64,000 nucleotides of DNA from DAOULY01 sp034414595 (GTDB lineage Bacteria; Chloroflexota; Dehalococcoidia; SZUA-161; JAUWZY01): contig DAOULY010000002.1 in NCBI GenBank assembly GCA_034414595.1, positions 62,001 to 126,000 of the forward strand, written 5' to 3'. Position numbers and translations under genes: made by a program. Position 1 is the first letter of the stretch. The number at the start of each line of letters is the position of its first letter. This document shows positions 42,234 to 52,024 of the stretch, one piece after another. The notes beneath the pieces are model-generated. The model worked only from the letters and a program-made list of their open reading frames with translations. It was not told the origin of the DNA and did not search any database.

Positions 42234-42365
42234 CTCAGGCCTCTCAGTGCCATCATTGTAAGATATAGGCCAGCCCGTAGCAACCGAGTCCCCATGTCCC
42301 CCGCGCAACCGGCAGAGGATTTTGTGATATGATTGGTGGAGCGGAACGGTCATTGCTAAAGCATC

Positions 42366-43376
42366 ATGTCCGAGCTGAGACGAGACCCCCTAACTGAAGA
42401 GTGGGTCCTGATGGCACCGGAGAGAGCCAAGCGACCCCAGCACTCGGCACCGGCAAAAAGCAGAGAGACCCTGCCAGTCTATGATGCTTCCTGTCCCTTC
42501 TGTCCCGGAAATGAAGCCGATACGCCACCGGAGGTGCTCAGGCTGAAGACACCGGGGCAACAAGGCCCAGCCCAGTGGAGTATTCGGGTGGTGCCAAATA
42601 GATTTCCAGCACTGGTACTGCAGGGTACACCAGAGATCAGGCAAGCAGGAGAGCTCTTTCAAAGGATGGAAGGCTTCGGCGTGCACGAGGTGATAATCGA
42701 AAGCCCGCGCCACAATGCGTCCATTCCCACCCTGAATGCCGACGAGGTGGAACAAATCCTGGCAGCGTACCGCTCCCGTTATAATGCTCTTAAGGAAAAT
42801 TCCTCGCTCAAGTATATCCTCATCTTCAAGAACCAGGGCCAGTCGGCGGGAACATCGCTGGCGCATCTGCACTCACAGCTGGGGGCAACGCCGCTGGTGC
42901 CACCACCCATCGGCAGAGAACTCGAAATAGCAAAGGCCTATCATGGGAATAAGGGGAAGTGTCTCTACTGCAATGTATTCCAGAGCGAACTGAGCAGCGG
43001 AGAGCGGATCGTGTCCGAGTCCCAGGACTTCTTCGTATTTCACCCCTATGCCTCCCGCTACTCCTATGAAACCTGGATCGCCCCCAAGAAACACGCCTCC
43101 TCCTTCGGTCTGGTCCCCACCGAGCAATTAGGCGAACTGGCCCAGGTATTGCAGAAGACACTGCGCGGGATAGAGGAAGCGCTGAATGACCCGGACTTCA
43201 ACTACATGATTTGCAGCTCTCCAACCGAAACGGAGGTAAATCCCTATTACGACTGGCACCTGGTCATCATCCCCAGGCTCAGCACCGCTGCCGGGTTTGA
43301 GATGGGCTCAGGCATCTACATCAACACGGCACTGCCTGAAGAAACAGCGGAACTGATGAGGAAACGGCTGGCGTGA
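42366..43376 (+). CDS. galT: Galactose-1-phosphate uridylyltransferase family protein
   Basis: The 336-residue protein belongs to the GalT branch of the HIT superfamily, which exchanges UMP between UDP-glucose and galactose-1-phosphate. Zinc cysteines are in CPFCPGNE (near residue 42), the sugar-phosphate region in PNRFPAL, and the nucleotidylated His in SLAHLHSQLG (near 168), an HxHxQ form of the usual HPHxQ. KCLYCNVF adds a second CxxC. No galK or galE is adjacent, so a related nucleotidyltransferase role remains possible. No clear ribosome site precedes the ATG. Confidence 0.85.
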   Translation: MSELRRDPLTEEWVLMAPERAKRPQHSAPAKSRETLPVYDASCPFCPGNEADTPPEVLRLKTPGQQGPAQWSIRVVPNRFPALVLQGTPEIRQAGELFQRMEGFGVHEVIIESPRHNASIPTLNADEVEQILAAYRSRYNALKENSSLKYILIFKNQGQSAGTSLAHLHSQLGATPLVPPPIGRELEIAKAYHGNKGKCLYCNVFQSELSSGERIVSESQDFFVFHPYASRYSYETWIAPKKHASSFGLVPTEQLGELAQVLQKTLRGIEEALNDPDFNYMICSSPTETEVNPYYDWHLVIIPRLSTAAGFEMGSGIYINTALPEETAELMRKRLA

Positions 43377-43383
43377 GCCACTA

Positions 43384-44607
43384 TCATGCAGAGTGAGAGG
43401 GCATTATCTCCTCGAATGCTGCCACCACCGCCTCGGCAAAGACAGGGTCCTCGATGTTGGCATCGATCTCCCGGATCTCGATCTCGGGCTTCAATCTCTT
43501 CCTCATCTCCTCGATGAATACCCTGTCCGTCTCGGGCTCATAGAGCGGCCCGCCCTCTCGATCTGGAGCAGACCAGCCGCGTAGCGGCACTAAGAATTTG
43601 ACCGGCCCCCTGGCCTTGTTCAATTTGTCGGCATAGACAGGAGCGATGCTGATCAACTCCTCGGCATTCATGCGCACCGTGAACCTGCGCGCATCCGGGG
43701 CGTAGTGCTTGCGCGCCCTCAGCTCCGGAGTTAACTGATCCGACATCCGGGCATAGGTGTTCACGCCGCCTGGAGTCACCACCTGAGGGATGCCTACCCT
43801 GCCCGCGACCTCGAGCCTCTCCGGCCCGGCAACACGGACGCCACCAAATATAGCATGGCTGATACTGGAAGGGGTCAAATCCACCACCCCGGCGAAGAAT
43901 CCCCGCTCTATCAGCTCCTCCATAGCCATCTCGCCAATGCCGGTGGCATGAAACCTCACCGGCTCATAGCCCCTTTCCTCCAGCAATTCTGTCACGTACG
44001 AAGTGCATTTCTCGATGTAGCCAAAGCCGGTTACAGCGACAGAGGGCTTCACGCTCTGGGCCAGAGGCAAAGGCGCTTCCATCTCCGCCATACCACAGAC
44101 TGCTCCGGCGGCACGGCTCAACACATTCTTGAGGAATTGGTTCATCCCCTCGCCTTCCACCACCGAATGCATCAAGGTCAGGTCTGCGGTGCCGATGTAG
44201 TTAAAAGCGGGCACCGCCGCCGCACTGGAGACCACGAACTTGGGCACTCCGAAGGGCAGTGAACGCATGATGGCCGCTGCCATATAGTAGCCGCTGGCAC
44301 CTCCGAGGGAGATGATCCCATCTAATTCGCCAGCGGAATATAGCTCCTGGACCCTTTTCTTGGCCCCGTTTATCATTATCTCAGTGGCCTGGCGTCTGTC
44401 CGTGGAAGCCCTCAGCTCATCTATGCTGGCCCCGCCCGCACTGGCGATCTCCGCAGATGTGATATCGGCGGTGATCTGGGCCTCTGCGCCCATGCCGATG
44501 TCGATAACGAGTGGCCTATGCCCTCTTTTTGCTATCTGCGCCTTGAGATATTCAACTTCCCGTCCCTTGGTATCCAGTGTAGCTACGATGGCTATGGTCC
44601 GAACCAT
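43384..44607 (-). CDS. UPF0261 / Tm-1-like ATP-binding protein
   Basis: The 407-residue protein matches the UPF0261 family, whose N-terminal half resembles the ATP-binding domain of plant Tm-1 (TIAIVATLDTKGREVEYLK at the start; GIISLGGASGYYMAAAIMRS near 100). Family members are often encoded with catabolic enzymes. Its biochemical role is not established. GGAGG precedes the ATG. It is the last gene of the leftward operon with the carboxylase-like subunits and the FAD protein, so it probably serves the same pathway. Confidence 0.8.
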   Translation of the reverse strand: MVRTIAIVATLDTKGREVEYLKAQIAKRGHRPLVIDIGMGAEAQITADITSAEIASAGGASIDELRASTDRRQATEIMINGAKKRVQELYSAGELDGIISLGGASGYYMAAAIMRSLPFGVPKFVVSSAAAVPAFNYIGTADLTLMHSVVEGEGMNQFLKNVLSRAAGAVCGMAEMEAPLPLAQSVKPSVAVTGFGYIEKCTSYVTELLEERGYEPVRFHATGIGEMAMEELIERGFFAGVVDLTPSSISHAIFGGVRVAGPERLEVAGRVGIPQVVTPGGVNTYARMSDQLTPELRARKHYAPDARRFTVRMNAEELISIAPVYADKLNKARGPVKFLVPLRGWSAPDREGGPLYEPETDRVFIEEMRKRLKPEIEIREIDANIEDPVFAEAVVAAFEEIMPSHSA

Positions 44608-44638
44608 AGCACCTCCTTAAAAGCGGCTGTGATCCCTA

Positions 44639-46303
44639 CTACCAGGGGCGCCCCTTCTTCTCCCAGATCTTCTCCAGGCCGAAGTCGTTGGCGACCACCT
44701 TGAAGCAATTGTAGCTCGAACTCCGCCCGATGCCCCCTCCGTAGTGACCTGATGCCGAACACAGGTAGACATTCTCTATCGGCGTCCGGTATCCTGAAAG
44801 CTCGGCAAAAGGTCGGAATCGGCCCATCTGGGAGGCCATCATGGACCCCACCTGCCAGGAGCCATCGACCATGTTTATGTTTCTCAGCTCGTAATCTCCC
44901 GAGGCATGGACATGGGCGTCGATCACATTATCCCAGGTCATGTTAGGCGCATACCACTGCCATTGTTGGATCAACTCATGGGTGAAGTCCTTCTTGAGTT
45001 GCTCCCACTCCTTTCCCGTGAAGAAGCTCGTTGGGGCGCTATATTGCTCCACCAAGACGATGTGCTTGCCCTCGGGGGCTCGTGATTTATCCCAGAGCGT
45101 GTCCATCCCGGTGTTGAAGTACAATTTACTGGGTAATCCCTTGGTATAAGCCTCGGCCTCGAACTTGGTCACCATGTATTGCGGGTCACAAGGGCCGACC
45201 CAGAGCCTGGGCAGGGATTGACAGTCGGGGTTGAACTCGGCTGCTTTGTAGTGGGGAGGCTCGTGGACAGCCACATTGGACCAGAAGACACCTCCGCGAA
45301 GATAGCAGAAATTCCTCGCCCTGCGGGCGATCCTGCGGCTCAAATGCTCCTCCCCAATCAAGCGCAACACCATCTGTGTGACATCGACGTCACAGGCTAC
45401 CAGCCTCTTGGCCTCGATCATCGTGCCATCGGTGAGACGCACCCCTTTCCCCTTGCCGTCCTCGATGATTATCTTGTCCACTTCATGCTGAACGAAGAAC
45501 TGTCCTCCTCTCGCCGAGAAGGCCCTTTGCAGTGCATGAGCTATGGCATGGGTGCCGCCGATTACTACGGCACTTGCTGGTATCGAAAGAGCGAGGCTGA
45601 TGGCAAGAAGGAAGTTGTCCACTCCGATGACATCGCTATACATACCCCCCATGCAGCCCTGCATCGACCTCATGAGGAATGTCCTCATCTCGGCGCTCTC
45701 GAACAGGTCATAGGCTATCTGCCAGGCGGTCATGAACTGGTAAACGGGATCGATGCCGCCCTGCGGATCATCCAGCAGCCTCTCCACAGGGTTCTTGCTC
45801 CCCCATGGCACCGGTGGATTGTAATGACACTCGGAATATGCCTGGCCCCAGCTTCGATTCCACCTGTCAATGATATCTCGAGCGGTCTCAGCATCTTCCT
45901 CCGAGAACCTGGCGATGCTGGCAATGGTCTTCTCAGCATTCTCCGCTGAGAATTCGCTGCGCCCTGTAGCACTATCCACAATCTTCTCTGCTGGATAGCC
46001 CACTATGCAGGTCCCGTTTTCGAACACCATCCCCTGCGCATAGTCGGGGAAAATATACTGGAGTCCCATTTCTCTCAGGTTGAAGTCCTCATAAGCAGGA
46101 TGGCGATAGAAGCGAGTCCAGTGGGCACAGGTGTTAGCAAGGAAACCGGGAAGCGGCACCTCATCGCCGCAAACGCCGCCACCGATCTCAGCCTGCCTCT
46201 CAAAGATGGCAGTGGCCATACCCGCATTTTGCAGATAGCAGCCGAGGATCAATCCATGCTGGCCGCCGCCAACGATAACGGCATCGTAAGTCGCATCGGC
46301 CAT
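44639..46303 (-). CDS. Phytoene-dehydrogenase-like FAD oxidoreductase, copy A
   Basis: The 554-residue protein has an N-terminal dinucleotide motif VIVGGGQHGLILG (9-21) and the overall layout of CrtI/retinol-saturase-type flavoproteins, with GVRLTDGTMIEAKRLVAC mid-chain and a C-terminal NVYLCSASGHYGGG flavin-binding end. It would desaturate or isomerise a hydrophobic or cyclic substrate. There is no signal peptide. A paralogue (53187-54854) shares the motifs CAH-TRFY-HPAY and QQWQWYAPNM. It lies between the HyuB-like and UPF0261 genes in one operon. No carotenoid genes are near. Confidence 0.82.
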   Translation of the reverse strand: MADATYDAVIVGGGQHGLILGCYLQNAGMATAIFERQAEIGGGVCGDEVPLPGFLANTCAHWTRFYRHPAYEDFNLREMGLQYIFPDYAQGMVFENGTCIVGYPAEKIVDSATGRSEFSAENAEKTIASIARFSEEDAETARDIIDRWNRSWGQAYSECHYNPPVPWGSKNPVERLLDDPQGGIDPVYQFMTAWQIAYDLFESAEMRTFLMRSMQGCMGGMYSDVIGVDNFLLAISLALSIPASAVVIGGTHAIAHALQRAFSARGGQFFVQHEVDKIIIEDGKGKGVRLTDGTMIEAKRLVACDVDVTQMVLRLIGEEHLSRRIARRARNFCYLRGGVFWSNVAVHEPPHYKAAEFNPDCQSLPRLWVGPCDPQYMVTKFEAEAYTKGLPSKLYFNTGMDTLWDKSRAPEGKHIVLVEQYSAPTSFFTGKEWEQLKKDFTHELIQQWQWYAPNMTWDNVIDAHVHASGDYELRNINMVDGSWQVGSMMASQMGRFRPFAELSGYRTPIENVYLCSASGHYGGGIGRSSSYNCFKVVANDFGLEKIWEKKGRPW

Positions 46304-46360
46304 TCAAACACCCCCCTCTTCGAAGTTGTGTAGTCGACAGCCTCTGCTGATGGAGGTTCC

Positions 46361-48418
46361 TCAGACCCTGACGATCTCTTTGACCTTCTTGGCATCAGGC
46401 CAGGAGCCATAGTGCTTGAGCGCAGCCTCGGCCGGTCTCTTCTTCAACCACTTTTTCTCAAACTCCTGGTATCGCTGGCCGTGAGCCTTTCTCCGCTCCC
46501 GTTCCTTTCGCCGCAGTTTCTCTGTCCCCTTCAAGTCCACTTCAAGGGTCTCAGGGTCATAGGCCACATGATACACATGCTCCACAGTCCGGGGCGATAT
46601 GATCTGCCGCTTCAGGTCATCGAGCACCTTTGCCGGGTCTCGCTCCAGGGCATCGCCGTAGCCGGCACCACCACCGCTCATCAAGACGAAGATATCTCCA
46701 TTGCGGAGAACACGCTGCGAGCGAGTGTTGTGCTCCACGATATAATCTCCCTTTATCCTCCTGCCCAGCATCAACTCTTCCTCGTTCTTGGGCAGGTCCT
46801 TTTCTCCCCGGCGCATCTTTTCCCAGAGGTCGTTGTTGCGGATCTCAAAGCCGAACTTCACCCCCCCAGGATAGCCACCGAAGATGCCTTGAGCAATGCG
46901 CAGCTTGCTATCGCGGCCCGTGCTGCTGAAGTTCATCTGGGGCACGTGATGGATAGCGTAGGTCGAAATCGTGCCGGTGCCGCCACGATACCTGCCAAAG
47001 CCGCAGCTATCGCGGCGCTGCTTCTGAAACAAGTGCAGCAGCGGGTCCTCGGCCTCCACATCCTCAGCATCGGGCGCTCTCCCTGTAGGAGCCATGACGA
47101 AGCCATAGGCATCCATACCATCTCTGTCCACCCTGCCACCTTGGCCCTCGGTATTTAATGGATATGCGAGCAAATCGGTGATGCGGACACCAAATTGATT
47201 GACCCCACCCAAGGCGCTGCCAGAGCCACCACCGATCCCTCCGGCGATGCCTACGCGCTCAGGACTGTCGAAGACCAGTTTGCTGAAGATTTGATTTGCC
47301 AGCGACATGACACCGCAGCCTACCGAGGGGGCATTGGAGATCGCAGCATCATCGCCGGCGTTGAGGACACAGCCCTGAGGCACAATCCAGTCCATAGGAG
47401 CAAAGGCACCTGCAGTAGGGGGCAGGTCGGGGAACAGGTGGTGAAAGAAGTAAGTACAAAAGTTAGTGGGCACGTGATGGGCTAAGGTGTGATGGGAACC
47501 GGCATCATGCTCGGGTGAAGTGCCGGTGAAGTCGAAGAGCATCCGGTCCCCCTTTTTATGCAGGGTGACGTAGAACCGGAGGATGGTCGCATCCATACCC
47601 GTGGTGTCGTAGAAGACCAGTGTCCTATAGGTGCCGTCATTCCAGCCCCTGATCCGCTGTCTTACTGCCTCTTCCGATTGCTGGAGCATGGCCCGGAACA
47701 GCCCCCACAGGAACTCCTTCCCCTTCTCCCGTGCCAATTCCTGGACCCTGATCCGCAGGCGGTCACAGGCGGTGACCCGGGCCCTGACATCGGTCTCTTG
47801 CATCCGCGGCGCCCGGGAGATGAAGTTGGTGAACATCTCCAGCATGTCGTTGCGTATCTGATAGTTCTCGCCGATCTTTATCGGCGGCAGTCTCATCCCC
47901 TCCCAGTACTTGGTCCTGGCGATGGGCGACATGCCACCTGGATGCGCCCCTCCAGTCTCCGGCTGGTGGGCAGCGCCAGAGGTCCATGCGATAAGCTCGC
48001 CGTCATGAAACACGGGCATAACCGCAACCTGATCTGGGTTGTGTATCCCGCCATAGAGGGCCTCATTGGCATAGAATACATCCCCTTCCTTGACCCCCAC
48101 AGTGGCATCATTGAGCCAGGTTTTGGCTACAAACTTCACCGGAAGCTGGCTGACGGGAAGATGGATGAACGTGCCGGTGCTGGCACAGACTAAATCCCCG
48201 GCCGGAGTATAGATGGCAGCAATCAAGTCGCCAGAACGAATCATGCTCGAGAGTCCAGTCCTTATGAATACCTCTCTGGCCTCGAACAGAATGCTATCGA
48301 GCTTGTTGCTGTAGATCTCCAGGTCTCCAGGCCTGAGCAGCTTCATCTGTTTCAGTTCGTCAGAACTTGGCTTTTCCGGCTTAATCCAATCAAGTAATGT
48401 TTTGCGCTCGGGAAGCAT
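46361..48418 (-). CDS. HyuB / acetone-carboxylase-alpha-like subunit
   Basis: This 685-residue protein is in the hydantoinase B/oxoprolinase family. Candidate metal ligands are His126 and Asp129 (IHNPDQ) and His151 (AHQPETGG). As I recall the acetone carboxylase site, the spacing is the same, although the whole family shares this pattern. Its length and overall character are closer to the alpha subunit of acetone/acetophenone carboxylases than to classical HyuB. With the HyuA-like protein it would use ATP to activate a carbonyl substrate and carboxylate it. No gamma subunit is encoded nearby. GGGGAGGG precedes the ATG; the gap to the beta gene is 13 bases. Confidence 0.82.
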   Translation of the reverse strand: MLPERKTLLDWIKPEKPSSDELKQMKLLRPGDLEIYSNKLDSILFEAREVFIRTGLSSMIRSGDLIAAIYTPAGDLVCASTGTFIHLPVSQLPVKFVAKTWLNDATVGVKEGDVFYANEALYGGIHNPDQVAVMPVFHDGELIAWTSGAAHQPETGGAHPGGMSPIARTKYWEGMRLPPIKIGENYQIRNDMLEMFTNFISRAPRMQETDVRARVTACDRLRIRVQELAREKGKEFLWGLFRAMLQQSEEAVRQRIRGWNDGTYRTLVFYDTTGMDATILRFYVTLHKKGDRMLFDFTGTSPEHDAGSHHTLAHHVPTNFCTYFFHHLFPDLPPTAGAFAPMDWIVPQGCVLNAGDDAAISNAPSVGCGVMSLANQIFSKLVFDSPERVGIAGGIGGGSGSALGGVNQFGVRITDLLAYPLNTEGQGGRVDRDGMDAYGFVMAPTGRAPDAEDVEAEDPLLHLFQKQRRDSCGFGRYRGGTGTISTYAIHHVPQMNFSSTGRDSKLRIAQGIFGGYPGGVKFGFEIRNNDLWEKMRRGEKDLPKNEEELMLGRRIKGDYIVEHNTRSQRVLRNGDIFVLMSGGGAGYGDALERDPAKVLDDLKRQIISPRTVEHVYHVAYDPETLEVDLKGTEKLRRKERERRKAHGQRYQEFEKKWLKKRPAEAALKHYGSWPDAKKVKEIVRV

Positions 48419-48431
48419 GGCCCTCCCCTTT

Positions 48432-50570
48432 CTAAGCCCTTTCCATCAACAGGTTGCGATACTTATCAACAGCAAGATTTGTTCCCGGAGGCAGCACTGT
48501 AGTCGTCTGGTCAGACTCGATAATGGCTGGCCCCTCTATCCTATTCCCGCTCTCCAGAAACTTCTGCTCATAGATGGGAGTCGAGCGAAAGTCTTCATAT
48601 TCCTCCCAGTAGGCTTCCCTTCTGCCCTTCAGCGCCTGCTTGGGCGGTTTTCCTCCTTTGATGGCATATGTTGGCAATTGAACCTTAGGTTGAGGCACGG
48701 TGGCCCGAAGTATGAAATTCTGGATATCCGCCCCACCCTCAGGGTAGGCGGCAAAGCTGCTATAGACCTCCGCGTATTCCCTTTCAAACTCCTCATATAC
48801 CGCTCTGGCGTCTGCCTCGCTCTTTATCATCACTCGCGGAGAGGCCACACGGTGCAGATTGATCTGCCCGCCATATTGCATATCCAGTTCCAAGCTGAAG
48901 ATGACATCTTTTCCTGAGAATCCTTCCCCGGTGATATCCCGCAGCGCCTGTTCCTGAAGAGCCTGGATAACGTCGTTGAATTCACCGTATTCGGTGAAAT
49001 ATTGCTTGCCCCCAGGAGCAAGTAGCGAAAGTCGCTTCGACTTTTCATAGATATGGGAGATGTCCATATTGGCCGCGCCGTAGGCACAAAACACTGCAGA
49101 AAACGGGAAAGTCACCAGCTTGCCGATGCCAGCTTGGAAGCCATAGCCGCAGCAATGGGTTGCCCCACCTCCCCCAAATGCGAAGATGACAAATTCCCTG
49201 GGATCATAGCCTCTGAGAGATACTTCCCTGCTTATTACGTTACTCATGTTGGCATCCACGATTCGCTTGATGAGCAACGCTCCTTGTTCCACCTCCAGGC
49301 CCAAGGGCCGGGCGATCTTATCCCGTATCGCCGATATGGACTTGTCCCTGTTGAGCTTCATGCGGCCGCCGTGAAAATAGCCGGGGTTAATGTAACCTAA
49401 TACGACGTCGGCATCGGTGACAGTGGGCTCAGTTCCTCCTTGTTCATAACATACCGGGCCGGGCATGGAGCCCGCGCTTCGGGGTCCAACCTCCAGCCGA
49501 TTGCCCAACGCTGGATTGAGCCAAGCAATAGACCCCCCTCCGGCGCCGATGGAACTCGTTTCCAGCATGGTGATATCCACCCGCCAGCGGTCTATGACCG
49601 GGTTCCAGCGATAGAAGCGACTGCTGCCAGCGACGACCATCCCCAGGTCGAAGCTGGTGCCGCCGACATCACTCAGCACCACATTATCGTACCCCAGTAT
49701 TTTGCCCAGATGGGCTCCACCGATAAGTCCGGCAGTAGGCCCGCCATTCCAGGTCTGAATGGCAGAAGTACGGAGCACTTCCCCCATGCCACCCGAGTTA
49801 TGTATTATCATCGGGACTTTCTTATAGCCATGGTTCTGCAGCTCCTCGACCAGATCGAAAAGCTCCTCCTGCACCACCTCATGCAGGTACGCATTTATCA
49901 TAGTGGTAACAGTCCGGGGGTATTCCCATCGCTTGGGGCATATATCGGAGGAAAGCATGACCAGCATTCTGCTGCCCAAATATGCCCATGGGTACTCTTT
50001 TTCGATGATCTCCCTTACCTTCCTCTCATGCTCCGGGTTAAGGTGAGCCCAGAGCAGAGAGACCACAATACCCTGGACACCGCGGTTGATCAAGTAGTTC
50101 ACTTTATCCACGACATCGTCTTCATCCAGGGGTCGGAGCACTTCTCCATTGGAATCGATCCTTTCCTTCACCCCCACAGTCAGATCTCTGGGGATCAGGG
50201 GCTCGGGCTTATCCGCACTGGCTAAGTTCCTGATCTCACTGGTAGTCAAGCCATCAACCCAGCGCGAACCTTCCCCAATTAGCATGACATCCTCGAAGCC
50301 TTCGGTAGTAATCAGCCCCAGCTTGGGCCCGGCACGATTGATCAGAAGATTAGTGGCAATAGTGGTTGAGTGTCGGATGATGGTGGTGCTCTTGACCAGC
50401 TGATCCAGGGACATGCCCACAGACTCGGCTGTATTGGCAATAGCCTTTATGCAGCCAACGCCGAGCTCGAGCGGGGTTGTCGGTGATTTGCCGGTGGCCA
50501 CCTTGCCATTGATAGTCACAAAGCAATCAGTAAATGTCCCGCCAACGTCGAAATCTATTGTGGCCTTCAT
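48432..50570 (-). CDS. HyuA / acetone-carboxylase-beta-like ATPase subunit
   Basis: The 712-residue protein has the ASKHA-type ATP-binding start IDFDVGGTFTDCFV and later SDVGGTSFDLG (near residue 300) and AFGGGGATH (near 470), as in HyuA/oxoprolinase A. Ending segments such as YGGQINLHRV and YAEVYSSFAAYPEGG suggest the acetone/acetophenone carboxylase branch. It would phosphorylate the substrate or bicarbonate for the HyuB-like partner. It is first in a four-gene operon behind a strong promoter. The exact substrate (ketone, hydantoin-like or cyclic amide) cannot be set from sequence alone. Confidence 0.83.
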   Translation of the reverse strand: MKATIDFDVGGTFTDCFVTINGKVATGKSPTTPLELGVGCIKAIANTAESVGMSLDQLVKSTTIIRHSTTIATNLLINRAGPKLGLITTEGFEDVMLIGEGSRWVDGLTTSEIRNLASADKPEPLIPRDLTVGVKERIDSNGEVLRPLDEDDVVDKVNYLINRGVQGIVVSLLWAHLNPEHERKVREIIEKEYPWAYLGSRMLVMLSSDICPKRWEYPRTVTTMINAYLHEVVQEELFDLVEELQNHGYKKVPMIIHNSGGMGEVLRTSAIQTWNGGPTAGLIGGAHLGKILGYDNVVLSDVGGTSFDLGMVVAGSSRFYRWNPVIDRWRVDITMLETSSIGAGGGSIAWLNPALGNRLEVGPRSAGSMPGPVCYEQGGTEPTVTDADVVLGYINPGYFHGGRMKLNRDKSISAIRDKIARPLGLEVEQGALLIKRIVDANMSNVISREVSLRGYDPREFVIFAFGGGGATHCCGYGFQAGIGKLVTFPFSAVFCAYGAANMDISHIYEKSKRLSLLAPGGKQYFTEYGEFNDVIQALQEQALRDITGEGFSGKDVIFSLELDMQYGGQINLHRVASPRVMIKSEADARAVYEEFEREYAEVYSSFAAYPEGGADIQNFILRATVPQPKVQLPTYAIKGGKPPKQALKGRREAYWEEYEDFRSTPIYEQKFLESGNRIEGPAIIESDQTTTVLPPGTNLAVDKYRNLLMERA

Positions 50571-50647
50571 TGAAATTCCCCCTTTAGCGCTTATCTATGC
50601 TCTGCCAAAGCAATCCTGCTGTTCGCTCCAGGATTTTGCCCCGCTAC

Positions 50648-50676
50648 ATTATAGGGAAAATTCACCCTTTTGCCAA
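50648..50676 (-). promoter_or_regulatory. Promoter of the carboxylase-like operon
   Basis: On the minus strand TTGGCA (50676-50671), a 17-base spacer and TATAAT (50653-50648) form a strong promoter about 70 bases upstream of the HyuA-like ATG. Confidence 0.75.
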
Positions 50677-50787
50677 GTTTTTGTACTCGCTCATATGATG
50701 AGTGACACATGACCCCCTTTCCCTGGGGATTGTCTTTCGCCCTCGGATGTGGCAAAATAATTGGCTGCGCCCGTCTGAGGGCAAACA

Positions 50788-51210
50788 ATGAGAGACTATC
50801 GCTGGTCACGAACCGCAATTGAGAAACTATATCGAGGACTGAGCCGCAGGCGTCTCATTCCCAGCGGTAGAGTCATTGCCAAACTATGGCTGCTGATCCC
50901 GTTAATTACAGCAGCGGACTTCCTGAGCACCTACTACCTAATCACCGTTAAAAACATGCCTGAGGCAGGTCTACTGGCCAAATGGGTGCTCACAGAATGG
51001 GGGTTCGGCGGGCTTCTGGTCAAGGATATCCTGCAGATAGTAGCATATGCCCTGCTGCTGTTGATACCACACTTACTGCTACTCAGATACGGACGCCCGG
51101 AGCAGCTCGGCAGCTGGAAAGCCATGGAATGGGTGGTTCTGATTGCCTATATAGCCGCAGTGGGAAGTGCGGCACTGGGCAACTGTCTGATGATGACATA
51201 CATAGCATGA
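50788..51210 (+). CDS. Small membrane protein, DUF5658-like
   Basis: The 140-residue protein has three to four hydrophobic segments (KLWLLIPLITAADFLSTYYL; DILQIVAYALLLLIPHLLLL; VVLIAYIAAVGSAALGNCLM). The first contains the ADFLSTYYLI pattern, which resembles DUF5658 membrane proteins of unknown function. A basic N-terminus suggests a cytoplasmic start. It is a lone rightward gene between two leftward operons, with GAGG upstream of the ATG. Confidence 0.7.
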   Translation: MRDYRWSRTAIEKLYRGLSRRRLIPSGRVIAKLWLLIPLITAADFLSTYYLITVKNMPEAGLLAKWVLTEWGFGGLLVKDILQIVAYALLLLIPHLLLLRYGRPEQLGSWKAMEWVVLIAYIAAVGSAALGNCLMMTYIA

Positions 51211-51232
51211 CCAGACGGTATCATCCAAGCGA

Positions 51233-51991
51233 CTAAAGCGTAATCCTGTTCTCCGCCACAAAAGTCTGCCCCGACACATTTTGCAGCTTGCTCAAGTTGA
51301 CAATGAACAGGGCAAACTCCTCTGGGGTCTGGTCACGACCCAGCAGCCCCTGCTTGGTGTCGCCTGGGTTGAAGGCCCACGCCAGCCTGGGGTGGGGCAC
51401 AGGGCCTGGGATTACCATATTCACCCTTATGTTATACTGGCCCAGCTCTCGGGCGGCTGTTCTGCCCAAACCGATGAGTCCACCCTTGGCAGCAGCATAG
51501 GCAGCCTTTCCCGTGTACCCTTTGAATCCAATAATGGCACCGATGTTTATAATGCATCCTTCTCTTCGTTCCATCATGTGGGGGGCTACGGCTTTAATAC
51601 AATTGAACGGGCCTTTGAGCTGCGAGTTGATAAACCAGTCCCATTCCTCCTCTTCCATGTCGATGATCAAGTTCCCTTCGCGCCTGCTCCCTGTGGGAAA
51701 GTCCGTGCCCACGGGGAAGGCCCCGGCGTTGTTGACCAAGATATCGATCCGGCCCCACGTTTTCAAGGCCTCCGCCACCATTCCCTTGACTTGCTGGAAG
51801 TTGCCGACATCGGCTTGGTAGGGCATGGCCATGCCCGCTCTGGCGTTGTTGATCTCCTCGGCTACTGCTTGAGCCGCCTCCTTAGACCTATTGTAATTCA
51901 CCACCACCCGCGCGCCATCGGCAGCGAACTGGCGCGCCATAGCACTCCCCAGACCACCGGAAGCACCAGTGATTATGGCCACATTCTCCAT
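51233..51991 (-). CDS. Short-chain dehydrogenase/reductase lacking the catalytic Ser
   Basis: The 252-residue SDR has the NAD(P) motif TGASGGLG (8-15), NNAG and the catalytic YxxxK in YAAAKGG. The Ser normally 13 residues before the Tyr is Ala: the FabG-type IGSVVG reads IGAIIG. The Asn and Lys remain. The enzyme may therefore be slow, use another residue, or act on an unusual substrate. It is last in the operon with the FAD protein copy B and the MetE-like protein. GAGGAGGG precedes the ATG. Confidence 0.85.
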   Translation of the reverse strand: MENVAIITGASGGLGSAMARQFAADGARVVVNYNRSKEAAQAVAEEINNARAGMAMPYQADVGNFQQVKGMVAEALKTWGRIDILVNNAGAFPVGTDFPTGSRREGNLIIDMEEEEWDWFINSQLKGPFNCIKAVAPHMMERREGCIINIGAIIGFKGYTGKAAYAAAKGGLIGLGRTAARELGQYNIRVNMVIPGPVPHPRLAWAFNPGDTKQGLLGRDQTPEEFALFIVNLSKLQNVSGQTFVAENRITL

Positions 51992-52024
51992 CGCTTCCCT
52001 CCTCGCTATATTCCATTGTACTTG

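Noticed and set aside
46361..50570. Plain hydantoinase / 5-oxoprolinase
   Set aside because: Lengths and C-terminal segments look closer to acetone/acetophenone carboxylases, although the substrate is not settled.
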